A DNA stretch of 64,000 nt from Chrysaora quinquecirrha (Eukaryota > Cnidaria > Scyphozoa > Semaeostomeae > Pelagiidae). Every line of letters begins with the position of its first letter. Positions within the stretch are counted from its first letter, which is position 1. The notes below the pieces were generated by a model. It did not search any database. It had not been told where the DNA came from and worked only from the letters and a program-made list of their open reading frames with translations. Below, piece by piece: positions 24,801 through 36,892 of this stretch. Location: the NCBI GenBank assembly GCA_014526335.1, contig JACTAT010000014.1, forward strand, positions 939,250-1,003,249, read 5' to 3'. Both the position numbers and the translations under genes were made by a program.

Positions 24801-27800
24801 TAAAGATTTCTGTCACTTCTAACAGCTTCATAAAGATTCTGCAAATTAAGGGTAAATGAAGTAAGTATAACGTAAGCACACTAAACCAGATTAGCCCAGG
24901 GAGAATAGTTCATTCCCTACATTCAGACTTCAAGAATACCTCAATAATATTGAATACGCATGCTACAATACTTCAGAATAAAGTGCAATTTCTGAAAAGA
25001 ATTCTACCTGTTGTTGCTTGAGTTTCGTTTCGGCTTCAGCAATTTTCTTTTTGTAGTCGAATATTTGCATTTCTCTAACTTTGACATCTTCCATATGTTG
25101 AAGAACTTTCTGCGTTAGATCACTTGCTTCGTTGATATAACGATCTCGATCCTTTTCCAACTGGTAGATAATCTTTCTTTGTTTCTGAGCTTCATCTTTA
25201 TAGTTCTAATGGACAAAGTCGCAAAGTCTTTAGACTAAATTAGCAGAAATCAAAAGAACTACTGATGAAAGGTGGAAGAGAGCCTTGAGCTGTATGACTT
25301 CACGAGTTACTCGGCGATTTCAATTAAGCTCCATAGCTCAGCGGAAACGTCGTTGGCTCTCTGGTCACGCAGTCCAGGCTCGAATCCCATCTATACTGGT
25401 ATACCACTTGTGGAAAAATCTGTTGATACAAAGGATAAAGCAAGTTTTCCCAGAATAATCCATTTCTAGTCATATATTTCTTCTCTCTAGCTATTCAATG
25501 TTGTAAAATCATTGCTTCGATTTTCTGATCTTGTTTCATTTTTGAAGCAGTTCGATTTAATAGCCAAAGCTAGATGCTTAACTATGGATACATATGTTAC
25601 ACATTTTCGTTGCTTAGCACAGCGATTCGCCGACCGAAATTCCTTCAAACTTATTCCTCCCTATAATGCTTGGGTCACTTTTCTTGCTCCTCGTTGTATC
25701 GTCTCTGTAGTTTAGCAAAGTAACTTGAAAAGTATATCGTAATAATTTGTATGAATGACTTGGTAAACTCCTTGAATTTCATATGTTATTGCACCAGAAT
25801 ACATGTTATTTCTCAACACAGTTAAGCTATTATGTCAAGTCTTATCTCCCAGGAAACAATATTATGTAGAGGGTTGATAAGCGCATTTCTACATTGTGGT
25901 TTTCTCACTACAACCAAGCTCGAAATATAATCGAATAAGCCAGCATAACACTTTTTATTGAGGGTGGGTGGAGATATGGTTTTGCACGAATCAGCTAATT
26001 TTCAAAGCCTTTTGGGAAAAATTCTGTATATGAGTATGGTTCATATGATACGAGAATGTACAGTTGAACATCCATTCACTAACGGACAGCTCTAAATAGC
26101 GGAGATCTCCGTATAAGGGACAATATTTTTTTCCTAAAGTCATTAATTTGTACTTAGAAATAAACCCCCAAACAGCGGACACCTTTCTACAACAGACAAA
26201 AATGTTGGTCCGCACAGGTATTCATTATATCGAGGTTCCACTGTATTTCAATGAGCATTTTATGAGTAGGTTAGAAGCTCTGCTTTCTATTTACCTGAAT
26301 CTCTTGCTCCAAGTTCTTTTTCGCTTGCTCATGCAATCGTACCAAGCTAAGCTGTTTCTGAGTAGCTTCGGCTGCTTTGAGAAGATTCTAAAACAAGTAC
26401 AACATAATTTTGTAGTACGAAAAGTTTAGTTGATAAAGTAATTACGTAACCTCCCAGATAACCTGACATGAATTGCAAAACAACAAGACCCATCGATACA
26501 ACCTTAATATCAAGCGGCTGAATTGTTTAATACAAATGTTTCACGCTTATGATTCGGTTATTTCATTCATTCATTCACTCATTCATTCATTTATTCATTC
26601 ATTCATTCACTCATTCATTTCATTCTTATGATACAACAGCCTAACACAAAATATTATTATTCAAAATGTGTAAGTAAATACACGATGAAAGTAAAACTTA
26701 GCTTATCTTGGTTTGCACCCTCAGCTTATTTAGTTTCGCTAGAATATGGTATCTTAATAGACTTTACCTGAACATACCTAAGGAATAGCACACTGTAGTA
26801 AACTAGCATTGTGCAGTGCAATGCATAAAGTACCTACCTTATTCAGAATATCTCGCTCTCTTCCAAGATCGTCAACAGCCTTCTTATCCATCTCATTTTG
26901 TTTCTTGCTGGTTTCAAGCTCTGCAAAGAATGTATATAATTTAGGATATACTAGACATACCTTTACCAAAATCCTATTTTAACTTCAAGTTATTTAGATA
27001 TGTAATAACCAATTTGCTTATTCGAATCAGGAAGACAGGAAAAAAATCTTGAACAGCTTGTCATGGAACAGACAACACCCCCCCCCCCCGAATTCGCCTG
27101 CAAGGATATCATAAAAAGGCAGTACAACGTTGCTGAGTCGGGTAATTTTGGTTTTCGTGCAGTTATAATGATGCCTGGAGTTAGTACAAAAAATAGTTGA
27201 CAACAACATAATAAAAATCACTTAGTATTTAACAGTACGTTTTCTCGTAGCTCATCGTTTGCTTCATGTGGAATAATCGGGGATGGAAAGAATGGTTACC
27301 TATAGGGTCGAAGTTACTTGCTTACTTGCTACGAAGTTACTTGCCTTAAGTCAATATTTTCTTTTTATATTTGCCTTAATGTATCTATACATGTTCGCGA
27401 GGTATTTCTACCAAGAGGAATCTCAGATTTCACAATTGTTGGTAAAATTTCCGACAGAAGATAACGATTTCTAGGACTTTCTCTGGGATTTCAATGAAAA
27501 CAATACGATTTTCAAGATGTCAGAAATCAATAAATAAGCTACCTAGGGATGGTTTTAGATTAAATGCAACAAATTCTAGAACTTCTAGCAAAAAGGTCTT
27601 CCATATTAAGAGCTGCTCTCAAAATCTATTTTCTCCACCACTAGTGACACAACGTCACCTTCGTTTTTTAGGAACCTGCTCAGCTCAGGGCTATTGGATT
27701 TTCACAAAGCGGATTTGACTCGCTTTTTGTTAACATACTTGGTAGCTTCAAAAGTAGCATATAATCAATTTCAAAACTGACCTCGTTCAAGCGCACTGAT

Positions 27801-30800
27801 CTGTCCCTTCAAAGTCTCCTTCTGATGTTCGACTTCAATTTTTTGCTCTTCGACACCACGGAACTTCTTTTGTATGATTTCACGTTGCCTTGCCAACCTC
27901 ACACTGTCTTGCTTCAGGTTGTTTATATCTTCCTCTCTTACCTACAACGCACAAGAATAATAATTTGAGCTGTTTGATTTGATTTTACTTCACGATTCTG
28001 TGCCAAACACCAGATCAACTGGAGCTGGGATTACTTGCAAGTTAAGTTCTCAAGAAAAACTGTGTACTCAAGTACTCCTATGAGCAAGCATATTGGCACT
28101 ACTGCTGCTAAGGACCAACGGCTTCTGCACCAGGCTGACCCTGGTACTTGTTTATGGGCTTCGGAAGGATGGACAGCTGAGTTGACTGTAGGCTTGTGGA
28201 AAGTTGTCCCGACAAGATTCGAACCCACGACTTTACGTTCGTGAGACAAGAACTTTGATCACTGGGCCACAGCACCTGTGATACATCTATAGAAACCTTA
28301 AATGGGCTTTATCATTGCTCAATTCTTAAAAGCCAATAAATTTGCTCTACTTTGGTAATTTTTTCGCTGCTAAAACCGTTGCTTAGCACATCTGTTTACT
28401 CTAATACTGATTTCACAGTGACAAACTTCTAAACTTCTTAAAACTACCAAACGAAGGGCGGGAGTGTTTTATTTCATTGACAGAGCACCAAGTGCTTTTT
28501 ATACCAATTTCTTGGTTTGGTCAAAGCGCCTATCAACAACTTGGAGAGGCAGTTCCTGAAACGTGCTACTTGTCATAATGTTGAACTTTTTCCATGTAAT
28601 TCTTATTCTATATCAGCTTCATTAATTTCATTAACGGAAAATTGAATCTGCAGACGAAAATAAGGAAAGCGGAAGCAAGTCTGTGCTTGAATTTCAATAC
28701 AATCAAACTTTGTTTACCTTTAATTCGGCTGCCTTTTGATTATTTTCTTGTGCCAATTGTTCTGCTGAAGACAGTTGTGCATCGAAGTCTTGCTGAAGTT
28801 TGGTCAATCTACTGTTCAACAGTTCAGTATCTTTGACAGCTCTTTCATTCAAAATCTACGAGACAATAAAGAAGTTAAATTGGTGTTTAAAACGCAATGC
28901 CAATTCCGCCTATTTCAAGTGCTCTGGTCTGTTTTTGACGTTCAAACTCTGAGGAGTGTCAGACAAAAAAAGGTTTTAAGTATGTCCGAAAATTTTTCCG
29001 CTGTTTCTTTGCAATTTTGAAATTTCTTACTGCTCAAAGACTTATTAAAAATTTTAGCCATTCTCTAACTTAACGATCATCCTGCATCAAATTTTGCAAG
29101 GTGCAAAATGGGTGGCAAAACGATGCAACACGGTGTCTGCAACAAGTTTTGCATCCAAATGTTGCACCGTTTGACCAGTGTTTTATAAGTGTGGACGGAC
29201 ACATTCTACTCCTTACCCGTTGTTCTTTGAGTTGTTGCTCAAGCCTCAAAGTTTCTTCTTGGGCTTTTTGCAGCTGACTTTGCTTTGCTTTCAACTCTGA
29301 ATGTTTTGATTCAACTTCACTTTTTGTTTGTTTTAATTCTTTTTCAAGTTTCTCTTTCTTTCTCATCTCTCTTTGTGATTCGTTGCTTTTAACCTGGATA
29401 TCCTCTTTCAGCTAGCAAAATCGACAATATGCAAAATTAGTATGATAAAAAAAAACAAAAGAAGTCATACCATGCTAGCGAATCTATACGCATTACTTTT
29501 GCTGAAGAAGATCATAAGATCGAAACGTTCAATGATGAATCTATATTTTTGAATCTCCTGTTTAAATATTTTATATAGATAAAGGAAGATAGCTTTTTGG
29601 CATAGTCATTACTGTGGTGATATTTTTTTGCGTACTGTGGTCGTTTTTTTGCACAACACTTTGTTTAATCCGATGCTCCAAACAAGCTAAAGCTCTGGCC
29701 AAACGATCAATCATTGTTGGTCAACCATTTGACATTTTCTTGTCCAACAAAACGGTTGACCATTTGGCCATGTTGCAAAACATTGCTCATCAAACATTTT
29801 TGGGTCTAAGGCTATCACATTCGTTAGAAATCAATCATTTATTATCTACCTCTGCTATCTTTGCTCCAGCTTCTGCAACATTGCCTTCTAGTGCCTGAAG
29901 ATTACTGGAGGCACTGTGAAGCTCTTCTCTCAACTAAAAAAAAACAAACAGTCAAAAGATTGCATAATATCATATTCGGGCATACTTAAAAGTATGCCTT
30001 TAAGTATGCCCGAAAATGATTCCGCTATTCATCGCAATTTTGAAGTTTTGTACAACTCAAAGACTAATATCATAGTAAAAAAAGTTTAGAAAAACGGGAG
30101 ACACTTTAAAAAACATTTAAGGATGGCAAGTAAGTAATTGTTTGAAAACAGTATTTGATTCGTTTGAACATGACACAATGCATTAAAATACGGAACTTGT
30201 ACAAAATTACTGTGATTCAACTAAACAATGCGGTATACCATAGTCAAATGCCCCCAACAAAATTTTTGGCAGAATCATCTATTGTTGATTCATTATATTT
30301 GCTGTTCTAACCTTGACTATTTCTGCAAGTTTTTCATCTCTTTCTTTTGTCAATTCATCTTTAATTTTCAGTAGTTCTTGAACACTGTTGAAAGAAAAAT
30401 TAAAATTCATTGATTGATTGATTGAAAACATGCAGTTGCTATCTGAAGCAAGAATAGCACAAGTGGCAAACAAGATTCTTTGGATAGCCAGGTTAAAAAC
30501 TGGCCAGGTTAAATACATTGAAATTTACATCTATTTATGCACATTTTTCTATTTGTATCACATTTTTCTATCACTATGTTATTGCATATATGCATTTGCT
30601 GCATGAAAAGGTTGTGCAGTTTCTGCTTCTGCTGCTCTACGAACAATTTCTGAAATCTTTATCCAAGTTTTTGGTCCTTTCCTTCTATCTTATTTGTTCT
30701 ACATAAATCTTCCTTTTTTCAACGTTGTTAGTGGCAAGTATCATTTATTTCATTGATACCCCTTTGACAATGTCTTTGTTTAATGCTGTTATAATAGTTT

Positions 30801-33100
30801 CTCAAAGTCTGCTTCTGAACCCTTTCTCTGATCTTTCAAAGTAGAATTTCATTGCCTTTACTGCTGGTGTCTCAACAGATATGTGACCAAACAATTGCCA
30901 TCAACCTTTTAGTATATTAATTGAAATTTGTTGTTCTTTGCATTTTTTAAGACAAGAGAAAATTTCACTTCTGGAGGTTTTCCTATACCTATTGTAGAGG
31001 CATTGAAATAAGACTAAAAATCCGATCCAATGATGTTGTCTTCTGTGAACAATTCTTGCAGGGATATCTTTCTTTCTATTAGCTGTCTCACACTTGGTAA
31101 GAACATATTAATAAAATAACAATGACAGCTGCTTTTTTTGTTTAACCATTTGCCAAATGTAGTTAAGCTTGGCTCTTATCCTGCAAGCATAAATGGGAAT
31201 GAATATGTTTCTTTCAAAAACAAAAAAGCAAAAAAAAAAATTTTGTAATCACCTGTGATCTTGTCCCATTGTGAGACCAGCTCCTTGTTCTACAAGCTTA
31301 CTTAGATTAGCTATTTCAAGTTTCAAGGATTGGATTGTTTCTCTTGCTCTTGTTTCCTTTTCATGGGCTCCATCAACCATCTTCCATGCTTTTTCTATTT
31401 CCTAATGATAGCAAATTAGATCAGCCTTGTTAATCTCACTGATGAAAATCAAAATTCAACTGACATAGGAATGGAATAACTGAGGAATTTTTCTAACAGA
31501 GTAAGGTTTCAAGTATGCTCTGTACCAATCAAGGCATATATGAATTTTTGTAGATTTTTTCACATGGCATACCACAATAGATGGGGTTCAAACCTGGACT
31601 GCATTACCAGATACCTAACATTGTTTCCATTGAGCTATAGGGCTTAATGTAATAGCCAAGTACTGTAACTCTCCAAGTCAAACAGTTAAAGGCTACACTA
31701 GCGTTTGACTTTATTGTGTTTCAGGCTTATGTTCAGCCTTTGACAACACCATACATATCTATGTTTATTTGTCATATTCTGTAAACACTAGGATACATTT
31801 TTCCACCATTGGCATGCCCCAATGGATGATTCAAACCTGTATTACATGATTAAAATACAAGCAAAGTTCCCATTGAGCTATAGAGCTCACTACCATTTAC
31901 ATAGTTTAAAGAATATGCTAATGTGTTGTTACATTGCTTTATGCAAAAATTCTTTGGTGTAACATACATCATTTCCAGAAAAATACAACAAAATTTTCAA
32001 CGACTGAAGAGCAAGCATCAAAATACTTACCTTCTTCAATGCTACAATGGTATTCTGATCCTCCTGTGACAATTTCAATGCAGTTGATACTTTTGCAGCA
32101 TTTGAAACTATTTCTGCATTTAATTCCCTGCATTTCTGCATCAATCTTTTCTCACTCTCATGAGATTTTTTTAGAGCTCTGTGTAGCTTTTCATATTCAA
32201 CTCTGAATTTTTCCAAACTTTTCTCTCCAAGAAGTTCTCCAAGAACCTGCAAAGAAAATGTACTTTAGATCAATGGGCATATTTCAAGGAGTGAATAACC
32301 TCTCAGGAATTATATTGTAGGCTAGGCACACATGCAAATTCATTCAACAACTATTGAATAGTAAGGGTAATTCTTATAGGAGCCCAACCCCTTTTTTTGG
32401 TACCTATTACAGCATGCCGAGTTAATAAATCATATACTTTTCTTACCTCTTGGAAATCCTTTTCAAGAGCTTCAAACGCATTTTCCTCAATAGCTGGTTT
32501 TTCTTTTATCTCTGTTGTGCCCTTGAATTGAAAATTTTGAATTTAAAAACAATTAAACGGTTCTGAAAAGATTGAATAAGGTACCTAGATTTTCCTTTCA
32601 CCATACTATTTTGCAAAATATTTCAAGTTATTCTCCTATCTTTACTCTCGAACATAATCTTGCCTTGTTATTCAGGCGTATATAGCCAAAGATATTATAC
32701 CAGAAACGGCTTTCACTAAATAATACCTAGTAGATACAAGATACTACCGTACTATAGGCCAACAAGAATGGGCCTAAGATTTGTACCTAGATTTTCCTTT
32801 CACCATACTATTTTGCAAAATATTTCAAGTTATTCTCCTATCTTTACTCTCGAAAATAATCTTGCCTTGTTATTCAGGCGTATATAGCCAAAGATATTAT
32901 ACCAGCAACGGCTTTCACTAAATAATACCTAGTAGATACAAGATACTACCGTACTATAGGCCAACAAGAATTGGCCTAAGATTTGTACTACTGTACTTTG
33001 CCAGCTTCTTTATCTTCAAAATGGCCATTTAATCCTTATAAATCTAATGCAGAAATATTAAGCATGATTTCAAACTATAATACCAATAACTTACTTCCAT
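18871..33100 (-). CDS. CFAP58: cilia- and flagella-associated protein 58
   Basis: Nineteen minus-strand exons: 33095-33100, 32447-32521, 32031-32246, 31253-31401, 30312-30384, 29850-29933, 29217-29411, 28718-28855, 27782-27941, 26838-26920, 26295-26387, 25008-25205, 24776-24838, 23817-24209, 22676-22793, 21704-21815, 21308-21385, 19778-19924 and 18871-19008. All junctions agree in phase. With one missing base restored in the T4 run at 24091-24094, the total is 2,520 bp, or 839 aa plus stop, against about 872 in human. The product is coiled coil throughout. Blocks matching vertebrate CFAP58 (formerly CCDC147) include LDQVISERDILG, RRNDELALLYEKIKIQQS, RDRYINEASDLTQKVL, NIHRWRKLE and RQPGPEVAEQL. 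CFAP58 acts in axoneme and sperm-flagellum assembly. The first coding exon holds only two codons (Met-Glu). Introns carry SINEs, MITEs and a dead LINE. Confidence 0.96.
19143..19312 (+). mobile_element. tRNA-derived SINE, family A, inverted diverged copy
   Basis: Starts gaaggtgctgtggcgatgtg and ends ggcgctaaaacaccatttca, matching the reverse complement of the copy at 18430-18615, but more diverged. It lies in the last intron of CFAP58. Confidence 0.75.
19500..19749. mobile_element. TAAAGCCAGGCTTATG-type MITE, copy 2
   Basis: Shares gacaactagttggcgaa, tatgtcctacttctgcgat and the right terminus gatataagcctggcttcaat with the elements at 4845-5215 and 35640-36427. Its left end is missing or decayed. 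Confidence 0.6.
20030..20260 (+). mobile_element. tRNA-related SINE-like element
   Basis: Contains an A-box-like tggccaagtggtgaacaagt and, about 40 bases on, a B-box-like ggctcgattccc. This spacing fits a tRNA-derived promoter followed by a non-tRNA body. It lies in the CFAP58 intron between the exons at 19778 and 21308. Confidence 0.55.
20370..20590. mobile_element. CAAACATTG-family MITE
   Basis: Runs from ccctgacaaaagaacaaaca through alternating attgcttgtcaaatatt and caaatgtttgcccaact words to ccaccatggcc. Ends are more diverged than in the copies at 36600 and 45217. Confidence 0.55.
20638..21005. mobile_element. MITE with ACACG...TTTTATAAGGAAC ends
   Basis: The left end reads acacgttttatttttttata followed by aggaac; the right end reads ggttccttataaaaaaaaac followed by gtgt. 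The word aaggaac recurs inside at least six times, together with gagcctg and cagcctc. Confidence 0.75.
22845..23105. mobile_element. pogo/Tigger-type MITE fragments
   Basis: Repeats of cctccatacagcggacacct and ggaggttccacagt, the internal and terminal words of the element at 44938-45120. At least two damaged units lie back to back within a CFAP58 intron. Confidence 0.55.
23440..23715 (+). mobile_element. dead LINE fragment, reverse-transcriptase C-terminal region
   Basis: A plus-strand frame contains RQLLYSQISYRKRSQ, then GRPRLRFKDTAKRNL and GIDPTRWEAAEECF. This is the characteristic C-terminal tail of non-LTR retrotransposon ORF2 proteins. It is preceded by a decayed R-stop-LGHV where RWLGHV is expected, so it is non-functional. 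It sits in the CFAP58 intron between exons 23817-24209 and 22676-22793, opposite to the gene. Confidence 0.8.
24091..24094 (-). other. CFAP58: apparent 1-base deletion in CFAP58 exon
   Basis: In the exon 23817-24209, codons upstream read ALVKEHQIHQK in one frame and codons downstream read VEKQKDALKAELQ in another. Vertebrate CFAP58 has the same order without a break. One extra base in this T4 run (A4 to A5 on the coding strand) restores a continuous frame. Confidence 0.85.
25325..25405 (+). mobile_element. tRNA-like relic
   Basis: The sequence tccatagctcagcggaaacg followed 40 bases on by ggctcgaatcccat gives A-box and B-box words at tRNA-like spacing. The arms do not pair into a convincing acceptor stem, so it is scored as SINE or tRNA pseudogene, not a functional tRNA. 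Confidence 0.45.
26087..26246. mobile_element. pogo/Tigger-type MITE fragment
   Basis: Carries aaacagcggacacctttcta and the terminal word tcgaggttccactgta, as in the element at 44938-45120. Confidence 0.5.
26565..26620. repeat. (ATTC)n microsatellite
   Basis: Tandem attc units with occasional actc and attt variants. A second short array of the same unit lies at 44175-44205. Confidence 0.9.
28060..28285 (-). mobile_element. tRNA-derived SINE, family B
   Basis: On the minus strand: aggtgctgtggcccagtgat, an A-box-like region, a B box (gggttcgaatc), then a body with gtcaactcagctgtccatcc. The same head and body order is found on the plus strand at 42752-42960, which defines a family. It lies in a CFAP58 intron. 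Confidence 0.8.
29685..29806. mobile_element. CAAACATTG-family MITE, partial
   Basis: Starts ctctggccaaacgatcaatc then attgttgg and carries gttgaccatttggccatgtt. The right end is missing. It lies in a CFAP58 intron. Confidence 0.6.
32581..32984. repeat. 202-bp tandem duplication
   Basis: Two adjacent units, 32581-32782 and 32783-32984, each starting gtacctagattttcctttca, differ at only about three positions. They lie in the first intron of CFAP58, just downstream of the two-codon first exon. Confidence 0.95.
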
Positions 33101-33410
33101 TTTATGGCATTTGATGACCTTCAAAACGCTGTTTTATTATTTCTAACAGTTCTGTCTTCACAAGCTTATTTCTTGCTTATCTTTCTTGACTTTATGTTGC
33201 TATGGCATCCATGTTGATTAGTTCCCATGCCCTCTTCTACGTCACGTCCCATTTCGACAAGAGGGAGAATTGTTCTTTTGAAAATAAAACTTCGAAAAAG
33301 TTCTAAATAAGTTTATCGACATGACACAACGAGGTGAACTTCAACTACTCTTGCTTCAAACATCCCGCTATATTTCAGCGTTTTTCCTCCTACAAATTTC
33401 ATGCTTTTCG

Positions 33411-33578
33411 GTGAAGGTGAAATGGTGTTTTTGCGCTAGGATCTCAGTAGTAGGTTAACTAATCGAGACCTCGACCCTGGCTGTCACGCTACCGTGACTG
33501 GGCTCGAACCCTGACCACACTGAGCTTCTGACACCACGAGTCAGCTGGATTACACCACGACAGCACAGCACCTTTCCT
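33411..33578 (-). mobile_element. tRNA-derived SINE, family A
   Basis: Same order as the 18430-18615 copy: tail ggtgaaggtgaaatggtgtt, body ctcagtagtaggttaactaa, reverse-complement B box gggctcgaaccctgacc, and head ending cacagcacctt. Located about 300 bases upstream of the CFAP58 start. Confidence 0.85.
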
Positions 33579-33769
33579 TTTGCTTAACTCTCACCTGTTT
33601 TGGAGCTTGGCAACCGCTAATATATCTTACGATTTGAGCCCCGAATAGCAGTAGGGACAGCTTGGTCATTTTTGTTATCGCGCGCAGAAGAAGGACAGAA
33701 GAAGTAGTTGGATCTAGGACCTTTTCTCAATGGGCTACTAAGCTAAAAGGCAAGGAGGTGGTTATTGGG

Positions 33770-33945
33770 CATGGCAGTTTGCGGTTTTCGACATTTTGAG
33801 AGCGGTTTTACGGTTATTCCCTTTAAAAAGCACGATTTTTCAATTTGCTATTTCGGTGCGGTTTTACGGTTTTAAGGAAAAATGTACGCCTGTACGGTTT
33901 TTGGCTAAAATTTTTGCGGTTTTACGGTTTTTAACCCTCCCTATG
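33770..33945. repeat. degenerate GCGGTTTTACGGTTTT minisatellite
   Basis: Variants of gcggttttacggttttt recur about six times with irregular spacing. Open frames through it are repeat-derived. Confidence 0.7.
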
Positions 33946-34642
33946 ACCCCCTCGGCAAGCGATCGTAGCATCGGCTTGAAAAAAATTACAGAGTTTCTTG
34001 AATTCGGGGGAATATTTGAAAGGATTATTCTCCTATATGTGTAGTGCATCGCCCAATTACCAATCCAGAAAAATCTCATCTGAAAATCCAAGATACTGAT
34101 TTCAGTATATTTCAGTATACTTCGGAGGCTAACCATTCCAGACCCCCAAAACGCACTTCTTGAAAGACAGGAGACTTTAGAGAAGATGGTTGGGAAACAA
34201 TTTCTCTCCGATGTCTGCGAAATCTTCAAGCTCCGGACTCTGGAGGATTTGAGCCTGCAAAACTATCGGTTTTCCCGAGATTTGTCCAATAGAACGGACT
34301 GTTAATCTCTCCGAGGTCTTCAGAAAAAGGAAGACGCAGAAAAAAGTCCCAAAATAACGCAGCTGGAAAGATACTGTATATCCCCATCAAATCAGGTTTT
34401 GCCTGCTTGAAGTTGAGTCGCGCAGTAATCGTCATTCGAAAGGACAAAAGCAACAACATAATCAAGTACATTTTTCAGAATTTCATGAATAAATATTTAT
34501 ACAAATTCTACTAATTCTACTTAAGCTAACCAGTAGCTCCAAAAATATATTTTACAAAAAAATCTAGTACTTCTATTGTGACATGCTAGGGGATTCCATT
34601 CAGTCTAAAGTAACCTAAAGTCCAAAGTAATCTCTTCAATAA

Positions 34643-35270
34643 TGCCCTGGCAAAACGATAGAACATTGTTTATCGAACGTTTGAAATTTGCTCATCGAAC
34701 AATGTTTGAGTGTTTAGCCACGTCACAAAACATCGCTTGGCAAGCAAAAAAGGAAAAATTGCTGCGCATTGTATTTGAAAAAGTTAAAAATCAACATTTT
34801 GCTTAAAAAGCAACTATCAAATGTTTGATAAACAATGTTTGATGCTGATGAATGATCATAAGGCCTTACATTTGCTTGTACAACAAATTTTTAAATCATC
34901 ACATCACAAAGCATTGCTCATCAAACATTTCTTGCTTACCGCGAGCAGAAAATGTTTTAGAACTTGAAATTCAAAACTGAATTTAAAACTTGTCAGGCAT
35001 TGTTTTTGCGACGTGAGCAAATGGTCAAATATTGCTTGCAAAGCAACTTTCAAATGTTTGACCAACAATGTTTGGTCGCGTGGCCACGGGCTAAGGCTCT
35101 GCCTAAGATCAAACATTGCTTGTCAAATTCTTGACATTTGCTGAGAAGTAGAAACATTTTTTGCTTGATGCAATCAAAAAAGCTGGACGATTTATGATTT
35201 GCGACGTGGCCAAATCATAAATATTTTGCTTGACAAGCAATGTTTGAATGTAGTTGCTTAGGGCCTAAGC
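34643..35270. mobile_element. cluster of three CAAACATTG-family MITEs
   Basis: Three successive units near 34643-34866, 34864-35095 and 35094-35270, each built of caaacattgctt / caatgtttg words and bounded by gccctgg / ccagggc-like or aggcct-like ends. Confidence 0.7.
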
Positions 35271-35639
35271 CCCAAACTGACTGGACTCATGTCATGCCAA
35301 AATGGAATAAAACTCCTGAAGGAAACGACTGCTGACTTAAACAAGACATAATATAAGTACATGATTGTACTATATATCGAAATCTATGTGCAATAAATAC
35401 TGATAAAGACCTACGGTATGAAAATTAAACAACTGTAGAAACACTAACTAAGTAAAAAAAATTCTCCAATCTGCAATTAAGCAAGTGCATAAATACGTTA
35501 CCAAAAATATACATGACTATTGTGGATTTACAAAAATTAACAAACAGAGCACGTGAAACAGAGAAAGGAAACGCTGTAAAACACTTCAGCCAGGCTGATG
35601 TCGACATAGCGCGAAGATATTTGGGAGTTAATTAATCGC

Positions 35640-36427
35640 AAGTGAGCTGTCTACATCTACATAAGCGCTCTGGCAACTAGTTGGCTACTAATTCCTTTTT
35701 GACAGCAACTAGTCGCCGCACAGTTCCAGAAACTTGGGCATGTTCTACTTCTGCGGTTAGTTGACAACTGATTCCTGTCAGTCGCATTCGATCTGAGCGC
35801 CTTTGCGACCACGATCAACTGTAACCTATACGGTCTGACTAGTTGTTGACGTTTTGACATAAGCTAGCAATAACAACTAGTTTGCGTTAGTTCGTATCGT
35901 ACACGCAGTTTTTTATAAGCAACCGCTTAAAAGCAACCAAGATGTCGAAGGCCTAAAACTTTAATCAACGTATAGTACCACAGGAGAAAAACAAAAACCC
36001 AAGCAGCATTTTAAATTTTAAATAATTTGTATCATCACTGCAAGCAATCGAGGATTGTAGAAGCAATTTCCATTCATTTGTCATCTAAACTCGCATATCA
36101 ACGGAGTGTCGCTCGTTAAGTGAGGCAATTCATTGAGGGGTTTCCCTTTAACTTTCAATACAAAGTCTCTCTATATGGTAACAATATCAGCAGGACGAAA
36201 TGATTCCAGTCATTTTATGTGCAAGGCTAGATTTTGCTGTTTTTCTAGCCTCTATACTATTCTTAGGGCAAAAAGATACAGTTAAAATCCACCAACTACT
36301 AAGCAACTTTTGCTACTAAAATGTGGCCATAAAAGGTCCAAAAATAAGCAACTTTTTTAACTAGGGCTGAGCAAAGTCGCTTATAAAAAAACTGCGTGTA
36401 TCGTAGGTCGACATAAGCCTGGCTTTA
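35640..36427. mobile_element. TAAAGCCAGGCTTATG-type MITE, copy 3, interrupted
   Basis: The left part (ggcaactagttggctactaa to gttagttcgtatcgt) and the right part (atcgtaggtcgacataagcc then tggcttta) belong to one element, split by the insertion at 35901-36399. Confidence 0.75.
35901..36399. mobile_element. nested MITE with 20-bp inverted ends and 5-bp duplication
   Basis: Starts acacgcagttttttataagc and ends with the reverse complement (gcttataaaaaaactgcgtg then t). It is flanked by atcgt at 35896-35900 and atcgt at 36400-36404. The interior carries the word aagcaac where other family members have aaggaac or agaatac. Confidence 0.88.
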
Positions 36428-36599
36428 AATACTTGAAAAAAATAAATGTTTTTCTACATAAACAAGTCATAAACCAGTTATAACTTGTTATAGCCTGTTA
36501 CAAAAAACTCCATACAGGCTAAATTCTTTTTTATAACAACACTTTTTATAAGAACATCGAGGCCCGATTTGTCAAAAGTGATAGAACATCTCCAGCCTT

Positions 36600-36892
36600 A
36601 AGCCTTGGCCAAATGATCAAACATTGCTGGTCAAACATTTGCAATTTGCTAATCAAGGAAAATGCTTGACCGTTCTGACCGTTTGGCCATTCAAAAACAT
36701 TGCTCGTCCAGCCTTTTTTGCTTGATACAAGCGTAAAATGTTTTGAAGTTTATCAAAAACATCGCTGAGCGAATTCTGCTTGTCAAACAATGTTTTGTGA
36801 TGTGGCCAAACGGTCAAACATTGCTTGTAAAGCAAATCTCAAATGTTTGACGAAGTAATGTTTGATCGAGCGACCAGAGCCAAGGATGAACG
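36600..36892. mobile_element. CAAACATTG-family MITE, near full length
   Basis: Runs from ccttggccaaatgatcaaac then attgctgg to aatgtttgatcgagcgacca then gagcc. The interior alternates aaacattgctc and caaatgtttga words. About 290 bp. Confidence 0.75.

Noticed and set aside
25325..25405. Functional tRNA gene
   Set aside because: A- and B-box words are present, but the acceptor and anticodon stems do not pair convincingly.
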